Positions 21,701 through 30,090 of a DNA stretch of 49,159 nt are shown piece by piece; position 1 is the stretch's first letter, and each line of letters begins with the position of its first letter. The DNA is from Heterostelium multicystogenum. Lineage: Eukaryota; Evosea; Eumycetozoa; Acytosteliales; Acytosteliaceae. The DNA is taken from positions 1-49,159 of the forward strand of contig RCNN01000248.1 in assembly GCA_003667245.1 (NCBI GenBank), read 5' to 3'. The notes under the pieces were generated by a model. The model had not been told where the DNA came from. It saw only the letters and a list, made by a program, of their open reading frames with translations, and searched no databases. The position numbers and the translations under genes were made by a program.

Positions 21701-22839
21701 CAATTGAAAGTTACAAAAGATTGACCAATTACATTGATGTTGGAACCATTTGCGGCTGTTAAATTGTTTGGTTTTTTAATAATCTCTAACTTTAATTCTT
21801 GTGCTAAATCTTCTCTGATTATTGTGGATATTGCACCTGTATCAATGACAGTTTTAACAGGTCTTCCTTGAATGAACATAATAGCTTGTAGTGAAGGTAA
21901 TTGCCCATTTGTCATTAGTTTGGTATAGTCAGTGGTTGTGGCCATAATCGATGTAGAAGAGTTGATGGGAATGCCTTCTAAAATGGTTAAACATTGATCA
22001 AGATTCATTGGTTCATTGATCTGATTCACAGATTTAGGTTGGTTATTTTGAAACTGTGATTTTTGTTTTTCTGCGTTGATTTTCTTAAAACAATCTGAGA
22101 TTTTGTGACCTTTCCGATTACAAAATTTACAATGTAAGGTAGATTTAGAGTTGTTTTTGTTGTTATTGAACTGATAAACTTCATTGTTATTAGGTCTATT
22201 ATTATTATGGTGTTGAATATAAGAAATGGGAGTTTGAGGATATGTGAAAGGAATAGGTGGTTTGGACGGTGATAAAAAATTGGGTGGTTTTATAGGAGTA
22301 GTTACATGTGGTACTGCTGGAGATGTGTGAGAAACAGTAGAAGGTGGCACGACGTAATAATGATTATAAGCGAATTCCATCGCTAATAATTTTTGAATGG
22401 CGACCTCGTAGCTTTCTGGTAAACCATTGATACAAAGATTGTTTGCAACTTCTGGAGGAAGTGCACCCAGGAAATAGATAACAAGAGTTTGTGGACCTCC
22501 TTCGCCTTGTGGGAACTCCAGAGCTTTTGATCTGAATGCAACACAGAAGTCTGATACGGTGGCATAATGACTCATTTTGATATTCATGAGTTCTGCTATG
22601 GGAGATATTTTTGGCTTTCCGAATGCTGCTCTCAATTGATTAACTATCTTTGCGTATGAATCCCTTTGAGTGGACTGTAAATTTTTAATAAATAGCATGG
22701 CACTATCCCTTAGATAATAGATGATGTCTTTCGGGTTTTTGTTCTCTGGGCCTACCGTGTCTACCCAGAACAGAAAGTTCTCCACATCTTCGTGTGGTAA
22801 TCCCGAAAAATAGTAATGACCCTTCGTACCATCAGCCAT
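18727..22839 (-). CDS. Ty3/gypsy gag-pol polyprotein
   Basis: A 1370-residue single frame with no gag/pol shift. Gag region: residues about 1-230, then one zinc knuckle CKFCNRKGHKISDC (237-250; C-x2-C-x4-H-x4-C). Aspartic protease: VIDTGA (DTG at 333-335). Reverse transcriptase: SYKKLNSITIKDRYPLPRLD and the catalytic YLDD at 664-667. RNase H: LETDASNIGVGAV and later DHQPL. Integrase: an HHCC zinc domain ending HCPKC (about 1020-1063), then catalytic Asp1092 (GIDYLGPL), Asp1152 (SDCGTHF) and Glu1188 (ISERSIQ), spaced D-x35-E. A GPY/F module (WFGPYTVLEKLGPNTYKVDL) follows near the C-terminus, with no chromodomain after it. All catalytic residues are present and there are no stops, so the element looks potentially autonomous. 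The domain order PR-RT-RH-IN defines Ty3/gypsy. Confidence 0.97.
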   Translation of the reverse strand: MADGTKGHYYFSGLPHEDVENFLFWVDTVGPENKNPKDIIYYLRDSAMLFIKNLQSTQRDSYAKIVNQLRAAFGKPKISPIAELMNIKMSHYATVSDFCVAFRSKALEFPQGEGGPQTLVIYFLGALPPEVANNLCINGLPESYEVAIQKLLAMEFAYNHYYVVPPSTVSHTSPAVPHVTTPIKPPNFLSPSKPPIPFTYPQTPISYIQHHNNNRPNNNEVYQFNNNKNNSKSTLHCKFCNRKGHKISDCFKKINAEKQKSQFQNNQPKSVNQINEPMNLDQCLTILEGIPINSSTSIMATTTDYTKLMTNGQLPSLQAIMFIQGRPVKTVIDTGAISTIIREDLAQELKLEIIKKPNNLTAANGSNINVIGQSFVTFNCGTHQMKSSVKIIKSSDLLFKCILGMDLLMALKLEVLLHSNLLKCLINGWSTQLYNGLDIRKSMFNSKDIIQSIVPSLETYNTSLVNNIQMEAEDSIANIMDEFKDIFNDQFFFENQVKTVEHEINLVPNSSPTSSTLPRYSVLEKETLEKELDKLLKANIIEESSSPYSAIVLLVPKKDGTYRFCISYKKLNSITIKDRYPLPRLDDIWAYMVGCTVFSKIDLISGYYQIPMKEEDKPKTAFITHKGLFQFKAMAMGLTNSPATFQRFMNHILRKHINIFVIVYLDDVIIFSKSMKDHLIHLRTILNIFTRHNLKLKKDKCEIGVGKLVFVGYQISAQGLTVDPHKCKTIKNLAPPTDIRSLQRFLGMINYCRNFIPNMAKIAHPLYLLTRKDNEFNWKMEHETIRQQLIECITSDMQLAFPNVHQPFVLETDASNIGVGAVLKQSDKPISFFSKSLNNAQMNYSATERECLAIVLAIENYRPYLHGNFFTVITDHQPLKYLFSAKLNSRLIRWSLKLQEMNFEIIYRPGSENTIADLLSRDPVSTVLNILSSTEITLELWKSELLKCPLFKDMIAYLKDKTLPNDDKAARHILLSSEFYVYSDDLLFRGFKHQNSIITTPLQQIQLCVPKSLTNRIMSMLHDDLITGGHLGVQKTLAKIKERYFWIGMIHDVKNHVLHCPKCLQIKRRYSRNTGHLIPIETSFPFEMIGIDYLGPLCKTDRGYQYILVIVDHFTKWVEAFPTKDKTAETAAYHLFNDIFTRYGAPFKLLSDCGTHFLASVVQHINHLFGVKKVNTAPYHPQTDAISERSIQTVLQLLKAYSEEHQFSNWDIYLQGVLFAYRITPHAVTGYSPFQLMYGRSPRLPIDTTLRIHPVTQRLMLKISSSYADDLENSLKMGFFIAKKHYKERAESNAFYYNRTRKPAEYKVNDQVYVYMPHVFDRFKEAGQGKILPTWFGPYTVLEKLGPNTYKVDLPNNYLKTVNADRMKYA

Positions 22840-22848
22840 GGTTCTTTT

Positions 22849-22862
22849 CAGTTGACGCCAAA
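22849..22862 (-). other. primer-binding site region
   Basis: On the minus strand the LTR end is followed at once by TTTGGCGTCAACTG, which begins with the TGG expected opposite a tRNA CCA end. The initiator ATG of the ORF lies about ten bases further on. I cannot match the primer tRNA from memory. Confidence 0.55.
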
Positions 22863-22939
22863 TATGGTAAGTACCTATAGAGGTCAGATAAGAATAATAA
22901 AGATAATGTTAATAACACAACCCTGCAGTTGTCGCCAAA
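22863..22939 (-). repeat. 77-bp tandem duplicate of LTR end plus PBS start
   Basis: This segment repeats about the first 69 plus-strand bases of the right LTR plus the TTTGGCG junction, so the LTR/PBS boundary occurs twice in tandem. The two junctions differ at one base (TTTGGCGACAACTG against TTTGGCGTCAACTG). The LTR itself carries CCAACTGCAGGG, so the shared CAACTG is a 6-base microhomology at the breakpoint. Confidence 0.9.
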
Positions 22940-23304
22940 TATGGTAAGTACCTATAGAGGTCAGATAAGAATAATAAAGATAATGTTAATAACACAACCC
23001 TGCAGTTGGCAAAGGTTGATAGAAATAACTAATAAGAAAAGATAAGATTAAAAGATAAACTTTTATTATAAGAAGATTAGTACTAATGGTACTGAAAGGC
23101 GATTTGTAATAAGAAGAGGAGTTGGTATTTATACTTGTAGAAATGATTCCTTAGAAGAATCAGATATTATTATTATTAGAAGGTAGTTGGAAAGATAATG
23201 ATTAATGGGTTTAACCCTTATGATTATTTGAATAGGAAGATGTTATCTAGATCTTCTAAAGATCTGGATCAAGAGTTGTTAACGGGTCTAGTAGTCTTAC
23301 TATA
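22940..23304 (-). repeat. 5' LTR (right copy)
   Basis: 365 bp and identical by eye to the left LTR. It carries the element's own promoter region for transcription toward lower coordinates. Its outer end (CTTACTATA) lies 15 bp from the tRNA-like gene. Confidence 0.95.
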
Positions 23305-23319
23305 AAAATTACATCGAAG

Positions 23320-23393
23320 GTCAGGATGGTGTAGTTGGTTATCACAAAAACCTTAAACGGTTTGGGTCATGGGTTCGATTCCCATTCTTGATA
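23320..23393 (+). tRNA. tRNA-like gene, nominal anticodon UAA, irregular
   Basis: A full cloverleaf can be drawn. The acceptor is GTCAGGA/TCTTGAT (two G-U pairs), the D-arm is GGTGTAGTTGGTTATCAC, the variable loop is 5 nt (GGGTC), and the T-arm is perfect (ATGGG-TTCGATT-CCCAT); the discriminator is A. The anticodon loop is CTTAAAC, so the anticodon reads UAA (Leu), with an A-G mismatch inside the anticodon stem. Leucine tRNAs should be class II with a long variable arm, and this one is class I. It is therefore either a tRNA pseudogene or a gene with an altered anticodon arm. The A-box (GGTGTAGTTGG) and B-box (GGGTTCGATTCCC) look intact, so Pol III could still be recruited. Confidence 0.75.
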
Positions 23394-23397
23394 AAAA

Positions 23398-23402
23398 TTT
23401 TT
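23398..23402 (+). terminator. Pol III T-run terminator
   Basis: TTTTT begins four bases after the tRNA 3' end, the normal position for RNA polymerase III termination. Confidence 0.65.
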
Positions 23403-23450
23403 AAACTTTGGTTTCGCATGCGGTGTTTGAATTTTTATAGAAAACAAATA

Positions 23451-23668
23451 TATAATGAAGTGAGTTTTGATTCTGCAGAATTGCCATAAAAACGAACGAT
23501 CATTGATTTTACTATTCACTCTAGTTTTGAATACACAACTAACTGTGAATAGGTATTTATATCTTAATTAATAAAACTCTAGTTTTGAATACACAACTAA
23601 CTGTGAATAGTTCATTATTTGAGTACCTTTAATAATTAGTATACCTGATCAGTATCCTATTTATTAAA
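23451..23668 (+). repeat. direct repeat copy A
   Basis: About 218 bases repeated at 23780-23993 with a few substitutions and small gaps. Inside it, a roughly 34-base unit beginning CTCTAGTTTTGAATACA occurs twice, each ending in GTGAATAG. The first is preceded by CTATTCAC, giving an 8-bp inverted pair. It may be a fragment of an unidentified mobile element. Confidence 0.8.
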
Positions 23669-23682
23669 AATATAGATATAAG

Positions 23683-23739
23683 AAAGGTCTTCTGAATGAT
23701 GCCTATGGGATCAGAAGAATAAGCAGATATCTCCCTTTT
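23683..23739 (+). repeat. inverted repeat arm 1
   Basis: About 57 bases whose reverse complement recurs at 24025-24082 with a few differences (GGGAGATATCTGC and TCTTCTGATCCC are shared when read in inverse). It lies between the two direct repeat copies. Confidence 0.8.
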
Positions 23740-23779
23740 AGCTCACCAGGTAAAACTACTGGTTACAATAGACCTGAAA

Positions 23780-23993
23780 TATAATGAAGTGAGTTTTGAT
23801 TCTGCAGAATTGCCATAAAAACCAACAATCATTGATTTTACTATTCACTCTAGTTTTGAATACACAACTAACTGTGAATAGGTAATTATATTTAATTAAT
23901 AAACTCTAGTTTTGAATACAACTAACTGTGAATAGTTCATTATTTGAGTACTTTTAATAATTAGTATATAGATCAGTATCCTATTTATTAAAG
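23780..23993 (+). repeat. direct repeat copy B
   Basis: The second copy of 23451-23668. It carries the same pair of internal units, with a 2-base deletion in the second unit (GAATACAACTAAC against GAATACACAACTAAC). Confidence 0.8.
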
Positions 23994-24024
23994 AAATGTA
24001 ACAAGTGTTTTTACATGCTGTACC

Positions 24025-24082
24025 AAAAGGGAGATATCTGCTATTTCTTCTGATCCCGTATGCATCATTCAGAGACCTTCCT
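24025..24082 (-). repeat. inverted repeat arm 2
   Basis: Inverse partner of 23683-23739. With arm 1 it brackets copy B. The following DNA to about 24270 has a short open frame but no recognisable protein. Confidence 0.8.
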
Positions 24083-24499
24083 TACATGAAATCAATTGTT
24101 CTTAGGTACTCTTGCCTTTCATCTTCCTTATCTATATATATTGAACAAAAGAAATTCTGCAGAAGTTGTGACCTTTTCAACATTCTCAACTTGGTAGATA
24201 ACATCAATTTATTTCCTAAAAATACAAATTCTCAGTTGATAATCAAATGGTTAGGACATCCTATTAAATAAACCTTTAAACTTCTTTAAAAAAAATATTC
24301 TCATGTAGTTTTCACCTAAATTTTACAACATTTTTCCTGATGTGGCAAAGGGGGATAAAATAAGACTTTAAAAAGTGTAATAAATACGGTTGATCAGACC
24401 AATATTTCTTAAAAAGTATCAACTTGGTTTTGTATTTGGTAATAAATGATATTCACTGAATTTATTTAATATTCATCGCTGGGATTGATGGTTTGCTTT

Positions 24500-27400
24500 T
24501 CATGAATATATTTTTGATGCATTGCGTTGTGTGACAAAAAGACGGAATCTTTCGATTCCCCAAGATCTTTCAAATTTGATTGTTGATTTTCTTCCAATGC
24601 TCCAACCAACTTTCTTAACTTGTACTGAAATAGTATCACCATTGTCGAGAATTACCAATCTGACATTAGAGAGAATCATCATTAATTTTTCTACGGCTAA
24701 CGGGATCTCCTTGTCAAGGTCTCTCTTTTGCCATTTTTGAATGAATATAGGGAATCCAGGTTCTCCATGGGTTGGAATAGTCGATCCAAATGAATCCAAA
24801 TCGGTGGATTTGATACCAGTAGTAATACGTTGGGAGAAGTAGAGTGCTTGCTCCATTTTCTTAAGAATAATTGCTTGACGATCATTGACTTGCTTTTGAA
24901 TCTCCAACAAACAAGCAAGTGGATCAGAATGAGAATCTGTGAAAACCCCACGCTCAACGGCAGCGTTTGAAACTCTGTTGACACGGTACATTACACCTTG
25001 GCAAATCATGGCTTTGATTCTGTAGACCAAAGTGGCTTTGTCGACTTGGTTGTCGGTTGAATAATAGTTCTGTACCATCTCCATGTAACTACCGATTGAA
25101 TTATTTTGTCCATTCATTCCAAGCTTGATATAGTTGATCCATTCATCTGGAGCAACACCAAAGCGTGAGTCAATATTCTTAAAAGCATCGTAGTCACCTT
25201 GTAAGTCAGACTTGTAGGTTCCATTGACAATTGCCCTCCAATTGTGTACAAATTGAAGACATGACTTTAATGCAGAGACAGTTGGGTATCCACGATGCTC
25301 CAACAAGTTGGAATACTTGATAATCAAACCATAGGATCTATTTGAACATCTTTTGAAATCATTTGGTCCATTGGTTGTTGGTTGAAGCTTTCTAATATTC
25401 AAATATTTATCGATATCATCTGAATCTGGTGCAATATTAACTTGTGTTGATTGATAGTTCTGTACATATATATATAGGTTTAAAATTATTAATAAATGTA
25501 AACAATTTAATCAGTTACAGGTGGCATTAACTTACAGAGATTTGATTGAATATATCGTTAGCCCAAAACGATTCAGTCATAAGACAATCCTCTTTTTGGG
25601 GCAATTCTTCACCATATAGAATATCATGAATAATTCCATCGATTTCAGCTTGTTCCTTATCTCTCAAGAACATATAAGATGATCTTCTAATGGTAGTCTC
25701 AACCAATGATTCCCATAACCTAATCCAATCAATTTTGAATCCCAATAATTGATTCATTTCTATTGTCATGAAGTTAGTTGAAATGCAAAGAAAGTATTAG
25801 CTGCCGTGGAAGTATACATACCTTGTTCAGTAAATATCATCAAGTAACCAATAACTACAAAAATATTCTTTGGTTGCTCAGATACTTGATACACAGGCTT
25901 GGTTAAGAGCTGAGTGAGCTGCTTCTTAATGTACTCTTGGAATTTAAAGTGGTAGGCAATTTCACGGCATGTTCTAATGAATTGAATCATCAACTGGAGT
26001 TGACGCTCACCAATGTCTTTGGAAGCCATTGTACCCAACAACAAGAACAAAGTGTCTATTTGGTCATAGGAGAAAGCCATTGGGTCCAAAGTAGTGAAGT
26101 AAGCAATAATGTTACGAAGCTGATACTTAATGTTTTGCCAGTGTGCACTATGCAAATATAATGGCATCCAAGCATTAATTGGCTCACGACCACGTCCTCT
26201 GACTGCAGCTGCAATCTTGTCACGCCCAACTTCAAATCCACCAGTTGTCTTTTCTTGTCCAATGGAGTGTACTGAAAGGGCAATTGCATCCTCGAGTGTT
26301 GATTTTCCAAGGAATGTAGTTGAGTAGTCATTGATACGAATCTGTGTTGGATCGTCAATTACTGTCTCTGGACGTTGAATGGAAAGACCAAATCCAAGAC
26401 AATCGTGCTCTTCAACCAACTCTGACCAGTTGCAGAGTGAAAGGGTACAGCTGAACAAATTCTGACTGGCTTCCAAGAGATCCTTGTCGGCCCCTTCGAG
26501 CTCCTCATCGATGTCTACATCGACTTGCTTCAAGCTCTCAGCGTCCTTGATCATAGTGTTAGCGTTTCTGGTAATCTTCATGGTAGCACGACGTTGACGA
26601 CCGGCATTCTTGAACATAAATTGATAGGTAATATTGGCCATACGAGCAGAAGTCTTTGAAGTCCATTCTGTCTTGATCCATCCATTGACCAACTCCAAGA
26701 GCTGTGATACTTGATTCAAACAGTTGGTCTTCATTTCAGTAATGCTCTGACGAGGCACACGTGAGAAAGTAAAGATCAATGCATTGTCGATTTCATTCAA
26801 TTGCTTCTGGAGATCCAAGAGTTCTTTGATGTATTGCGTTTTGGTCTCGTCTGTTGGGACATTCTTTTGGTCGTGTGAGTTGACACGAGCATAAAGCTTG
26901 TTGAGTGTAATATGGTAACGAGCGAGATTACGGAGAACCAATGCATCTTGGGTTTGAGCAACAAGAGTTGGTGTCAATGTAATTGAAAATCTCTTGTTTT
27001 CCAATTGCAAAGTGAGCTTTACAGGCTTTTCAATTTGCTCTGCAATTCCAGTAACAGATAAACTAACGTCGCAGATGCCATCAGTGTCAAAGATCAACTT
27101 CATTGGGAGAGTGGAGGCACCATTTTCAAGGAATCGAAGGCCGCTGCCAGTGTTGTCAGGATCCAAAATGATGTTAGACTCGAATGTGTCTCCAGTTGTG
27201 AAAACCCACTTGAATATAAAGTTGAGCTTGTCGTGCAATGCGTGTGGGCCGTCAGATGGCTCAGCATACTGGTAGATTCCAGGACGTGATCCCAAAAGAC
27301 GACGAATTCCATCTAAATCGGAGAATCTGGAGTTCTCAGTGAAACCCATGGTATGGGTGGTGATCGTGGAGCAAACCGATGGTTTTGATCAACTGCTGCA

Positions 27401-28043
27401 AATTATTGAAAGCTGCACGATGATCACGAACAGTAGTGTGGGAACCATCTGTGAGCAATACCATAGAGACATCGGTCTTGGGGTCGTAGTAGAGGTCGGA
27501 CTTGAATGCGGTGCCCTTTCGGAAGTACTGACGGAGGATATCTCCGACCAAACTAAACAATGCAGCAAAACAAGTCTTACCAGAGGCACGCTCATTCATC
27601 AATAACTCACGATAGTTTTCAGTGGTCCATGGCAAACGAAAGGCAGTGTTGTTGAAGAAGACCAACTCCAAAATCACCTCGTTTGGCTGATTAAGCACGT
27701 TTGTAAAGAGATATTGCAAAGCGGTTTGGACCTGATTCCACACGTGTCTCATGGATCCAGACTTATCGACCATGACGATCAAAAGAAGCTTTCTTTCTAT
27801 GTCGGGTGGAGGCACTTGTAATTGCAACTTCAAAGTACCTTCCAAAACTTTGGAATCATTGAAGTCTGCAAACTCGATGCTCCCATCGGAAATCATAGAA
27901 TTTTTAGTGGTGGAAGTGTTGGTGTTATTTTTTAAAGTAGTTTGCTGCTCTTCTACCAATGGAGTATTCAAATTGATTGAATCAACACTTGGCAAAGGAG
28001 TTTCTCTATTAAAAGCAGTGTTTAAAGGTGGAGGTGGTTCCAT
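24500..28043 (-). CDS. von Willebrand factor A (VWA) domain protein
   Basis: A large, roughly 1130-residue protein read over three ORFs. ATG at 28043 (MEPPPPLNTAFNRETPLPSV) opens a Pro/Thr/Asn-rich lead. The VWA domain follows with the MIDAS motif VDKSGSM (DxSxS), a TDGSHTT metal-site segment and, after a one-base shift at the AAA run 27373-27375, THTMGFTENSRFSDL. The remainder is a long helical region (about 26000-27000), with the exon joins 25537-25768 and 24500-25459. The intron 25460-25536 has GT/AG ends and splices in phase (ISxNYQSTQ). A second one-base shift lies near 25780. Metal-dependent adhesion or complex assembly is typical of VWA; this helical C-terminal module is not one I recognise. 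No signal peptide or membrane segment, so it is probably cytosolic. It has unusually C/G-rich codon use for the window. Confidence 0.75.
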
Positions 28044-28849
28044 TGTTATTATAATAATATATATTAATTATTTATATACAATAAAATACAATTTTTATTA
28101 GAAGAAGTAAGTCTTAGAATATATTCTTTTGCTAACTTATCATTTATAATATACTATAAAAACACTATATATAATTATTAATTATTAGTATTTGCTTAAA
28201 CAAGATTGATTGTCATGCATAAATTTGAGATTTGGTGGTTGATCCTTTTTATCATCAAAAATTAAAACAAAACCCATTCCAATTTATTTTTGAGAATTCT
28301 CTCGTTGTCCTTATCATTCCAAGCTAAGATGAAGTTTTTGTATTTTTATTTTTTTATTGCTCAAAACAACTTTTGCACTTATTTAATCAAGAATGGAAAT
28401 ATGAGATATAATTAAACAAAAAATATTTGATTTTTCATCATTTCTATCAAAATTAATAATATACTTCCTATCTTTTATTAAACCAAGTTTGTTTTAGGTT
28501 GTGAAATCTAGTTTTTTGAATTTCAAACTAAATCAAAACATGAATGATTGTTTTTTCTCAAACCTCATTCTCCCAGTTCATTATTCTTGCTACTTGAATT
28601 GTTTTATCATTGAGCAATCAAGGAAAGAACTAAATGATGTGACTTGAAAAACAAAATATTTAATTTTTTGTTTTGAAGGTACTTAATATTTAGAGATTGG
28701 GAACAATTCAAGACCTGTATTTTTGCTATAATATCTTTGAAATGTTGATTTTAACTTTTGATCAATGATATCATATTTCAAGATGGTTAATCCTATCAAC
28801 TACTGGCATTGTTGACATTTTTTAAATTGTTACTCGCATAAGTTTTTTA

Positions 28850-29123
28850 GATATTAGTGAATTAATAAAGGGTATGCCAGATGAAAAGTGTGTTGAGGAT
28901 GGGGATATTGATGCTGTTGATGGTGTATTAGTGGTGAGTTGGAGCATCTAGACTATTTACCATCCCACCATGGATCTTGGATGAGTCACTCTCCTCTCAA
29001 AGTGAAGCTGTCATTAAAGCCGAGTAAACTAGAGACCAATCCTTTGAGCAAATTCAAAGAATGAGTGTAAAGAAGACACAAGAAGAATTCAATCCAAGAA
29101 AGAATACATCTTTTAAAGTTTAA
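28850..29123 (+). pseudogene. possible gene remnant 1
   Basis: Low confidence. Coding-looking but broken plus-strand frames: ISELIKGMPDEKCVEDGDID, then LEHLDYLPSHHGSWM in another frame, and a third frame reading WILDESLSSQSEAVIKAE and FEQIQRMSVKKTQEEFNPRK. No ATG-led frame exceeds 60 codons and no domain is recognised. It could be a decayed gene or exons of a poorly resolved one. The 28044-28849 stretch to its left is AT-rich upstream DNA of the VWA gene with nothing callable. Confidence 0.25.
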
Positions 29124-29294
29124 ATAAAAGAATTGTATATAAACCAAAAATTTTGTAAATAATTCCAAAAAGTGTTCGCAGCAACACTACTTATGTCAAT
29201 AGTAATATTAATAATAATGAATTTACAATATCAAATTTATATGTTTTTAATTCTATTTGTTTTTCTGTAAAAAACAAAGTTTAGGATTAATATA

Positions 29295-29975
29295 ATGGAA
29301 GGAAGCCAACCTGTTGGTACTATCACTACTACTGATGTTATATCAAAACCTACAGAGCAAAACTCTGCTCAAATATAGAAAGGAAATCATTAAAAATTGT
29401 TATTTATTTTTTTAGAACTTCTAATAAACTGTTTTAAAATAATTATTGACTCTAAAGAGAGTGGATACATTTAAATTTGTATATATTGGATCTTTTGATT
29501 ATTTCCAGGCTCGGTATGATGTATTGACTAAAGTTCAAGTTATATCGAACAAGTAATTTCGAGACAACTGATGATTCCAATTGGTGCACATCACTGCAGA
29601 TGTTGTTGTTTAAGTTAGGGACTGATTACAAATTGAATCATCAAAAAAATCTTTAAATCTGATTTAATGGGTTTTTTGTTTTTTTGACATCTGTTATATC
29701 ATTCTTGATTGCGCCAAGTGAGACTTTCTGGACTCATCTGAACCCTATGAGCAATCAACTTAGTACTCAATGACGTCAATGGCTCTTTAATTGACTTTTG
29801 TGTAAAGATATTAGATACAGCAGGAGTTTTCTGGCAATGTTGCAAATGTTGCTGGTGCACTTGGTTATGGGCAACAAAGGAGAAAGAAACAAAAAGGTGG
29901 TAAATCATATAGAGTGAATCGAGGAGAACGAAAACAACAAAAACATTTGTCAATCAAAATTATTTATAAAATTTG
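29295..29975 (+). pseudogene. possible gene remnant 2
   Basis: Low confidence. An ATG-led start MEGSQPVGTITTTDVISKPT is followed by scattered coding-like fragments: ARYDVLTKVQVISNK after a splice-like TTTCCAG, then DDSNWCTSLQMLLFKLGTDY, and at the end GNVANVAGALGYGQQRRKKQ with a very basic tail. The fragments need several frame changes. I do not recognise the family. Intervening DNA to 30090 is A/T-rich promoter-like sequence for the next gene. Confidence 0.25.
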
Positions 29976-30090
29976 TTAAACAAGGAATATATAAAAAACA
30001 AAAGTTAAAAAAACCAAATTTCTACTTCTTTTTAATTGTTTCTATTCTAAATATAAAAAGTATTGTATTTATTACTTTTGAATTTATTTA

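Larger units (their letters stand above)
18351..23304 (-). mobile_element. complete Ty3/gypsy LTR retrotransposon, tRNA-proximal
   Basis: A full element on the minus strand: two 365-bp LTRs, a PBS-like site, one gag-pol ORF of 1370 codons and a polypurine tract. The LTRs start and end with short inverted repeats TATAGTAAG/CTTACCATA (not TG...CA). By eye the two LTRs are identical, which implies a recent insertion. The flanks are AAAA-rich on both sides, compatible with a 4-bp target duplication but not provable because of the A run. The right end lies 15 bp upstream of a tRNA-like gene, like tRNA-targeting dictyostelid elements (DGLT-A, Skipper-2) and yeast Ty3. The integrase end lacks a recognisable chromodomain. 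A 77-bp duplicate of the LTR end sits next to the PBS. Confidence 0.95.

Noticed and set aside
18351..23304. Element as DIRS-like or Ty1/copia
   Set aside because: It has true LTRs and a DDE integrase rather than a tyrosine recombinase, and the order PR-RT-RH-IN excludes copia.
24005..24271. 88-residue plus-strand open frame
   Set aside because: It begins inside inverted repeat arm 2 and shows no domain. More likely chance or a mobile-element fragment.
23398..24300. CRISPR-like array from the repeated 34-base unit
   Set aside because: There are only four units, in two duplicated blocks, without regular spacers, in a eukaryotic context.
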